A DNA stretch of 64,000 nt from Enchytraeus crypticus. Its lineage: Eukaryota > Annelida > Clitellata > Enchytraeida > Enchytraeidae. The position numbers and the translations under genes were made by a program. A model generated the notes under the pieces. That model was not told the origin of the DNA, searched no databases, and was given only the letters and a program-made list of their open reading frames with translations. Positions 62,890-64,000 of this stretch are shown here, in pieces (the stretch's first letter is position 1; every line of letters begins with the position of its first letter). The DNA lies in NCBI GenBank assembly GCA_905160935.1, contig CAJHZI010000264.1, positions 679,501 through 743,500 on the forward strand. The letters are read 5' to 3'.

Positions 62890-64000
62890 GTTAGGCAGGT
62901 CAAGTCAACAGAAAAATAACATAAAAGCATAAACTTGTGGGATAAAGCGAAAGAAAGGAAATTAGCCATTTCATATTCACAACGTGTTCCTCAATTTTCC
63001 TTAAATAAATATTGGTGGAACTGATTGCCTGTATGTTATCAGGAAGCATATTCCACAAATGAGAACATACGTAATTGGTAGTTCTTTTTCCATAGTTAGT
63101 ATTTGTATAAGATTTGTATAAACTCAACGGTTTCCTTATATTATAATGGGAAAGAGAATTGGCGAAACTAATCTTGTCTATGAACATTTTTGGTATTTTT
63201 TCCGAGCTATGAATACATACATGTAAATGAGCAAGTTTTACAAGCTTAAAATTACAGAGTTGGCGTAGAGGAAGTCAATTTACTATTTCATATAGTTCAG
63301 AAGCTTTAGTTGTTATTTTTTTCTTAAATAGAATTCTTATTATAGAATTATTCATTGTTATCAAATTACTCAAGTGAGTGGAGTAGGCATTTCCATAAAT
63401 TTCAACGCAATACTAATCTGACTATGAATAAAAGAGTAGTAAATTTTTTTGAGGCAGTGTTTTGGTAAGAAATCACGAACATTATATAAAATACTGATAA
63501 GTCCTTTTAGTCTACTACATACCATATCAACGTGGAGTTTCCAAGTAAGGTTTTCATCGAGTATTACACCTAAATATTTAACTTTAGATGTTCTAGAGAT
63601 CAGGACATTATACAAAAAGACTTCAAGCTTTTGCGGTATGCTATACCTTTGGTTTGTTTGATGAATAATCATATAGCATGTTTTATCTAAATTTGTGCAA
63701 ACTTTGTTAGTATCGCACCATACTATAAGTTTTTAAGACATATTTTCGCATTCTTTTCGAACTCATTTTTATTTTTACCGGCAATAAAAATATTAACATC
63801 GTCTGCGAATAACTTAAGCTTATAGTCCCATAGAGCATTTGCCATGTCATTAATGTAAATAAGAAATAATGGAGGACCTAAAATGCTACCTTGTGGAACA
63901 CCACAATTGTTAAATTGCATCTCAGAGCTGGTGTTATTTACATATACATATTGAGGACGATTTTTTAAATAGTTCATTATCCATTTGTTCATTTGACCTC
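62890..64000 (-). mobile_element. CR1/Jockey-like LINE ORF2, cut by the window edge
   Basis: Minus-strand frames give [40 protein letters not shown] and LKLFADDVNIFI (63723-63992). Then VKYLGVILDENLTWKLHV and LISILYNVRDFLPKHCLKKI follow (63370-63672), and finally NYGKRTTNYVCSHLWNMLPD (62900-63187). The order is finger-palm, thumb and C-terminus of one reverse transcriptase. The catalytic FADD is intact. Two frame breaks separate the blocks. The 5' part lies beyond position 64000. Confidence 0.85.

Overview
This is animal nuclear DNA: AT-rich, dense in microsatellites and decayed transposons, with spliced genes using GT-AG introns. The best protein evidence, a CAPA/pyrokinin/neuromedin-U type receptor that reads most like protostome members, suggests a bilaterian invertebrate, probably a protostome (arthropod such as a chelicerate, or a lophotrochozoan). 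The species cannot be fixed from sequence alone. The palindromes AGGCCTA and ACATGTA recur through the non-coding DNA.

Two multi-exon host genes are supported, both on the + strand. (1) A complete five-exon metallophosphoesterase of the MPPED1/MPPED2 family (exons 16741-17031, 18587-18789, 24373-24488, 29034-29144, 30585-30715; 283 aa), with all expected metal-binding motifs. (2) A complete six-exon class A neuropeptide GPCR (exons 39524-39680, 47940-48067, 50163-50290, 51492-52030, 54012-54298, 55756-56139; 540 aa), with an AATAAA signal 23 nt after the stop. Exon junctions were assigned by phase, conserved protein motifs and consensus splice sites; every join keeps the reading frame. The two products have no obvious functional link.

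The remainder is mostly repeats. 0-7 kb: LINE 3' fragments of at least four families, copies of a tRNA-derived SINE (called SINE-A here) and a 5S-rRNA-derived SINE. 7.1-14.2 kb: a candidate 7124-bp DNA transposon with about 48-bp terminal inverted repeats and a perfect 9-bp target duplication; it carries a hAT-like element that itself carries a second hAT-like element, plus a compound palindrome. 15.6-16.1 kb: a hAT MITE with a perfect 8-bp duplication, close to the phosphoesterase promoter. 19.0-20.6 kb: a Tc1/mariner element with perfect 39-bp terminal repeats and DD37E spacing inside phosphoesterase intron 2. 31-38 kb, between the genes: LINEs, a nested SINE and a 2.7-kb hAT-type element that has split a 30-bp minisatellite. 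39.7-56 kb: the receptor gene with repeat-rich introns, including a Helentron-like element that contains a tRNA-like sequence and abuts a roughly 400-bp GATA/GATTGATA array. 57-64 kb: mostly anonymous DNA, ending in a minus-strand LINE reverse transcriptase cut by the window edge.

The most notable items are the 7.1-kb inverted-repeat element of unknown superfamily, the 5S-derived SINE whose 3' tail resembles a local LINE tail, the nested hAT insertions dated by their target duplications, the DD37E transposon, and a duplicated 3' splice site plus exon start in the phosphoesterase gene.
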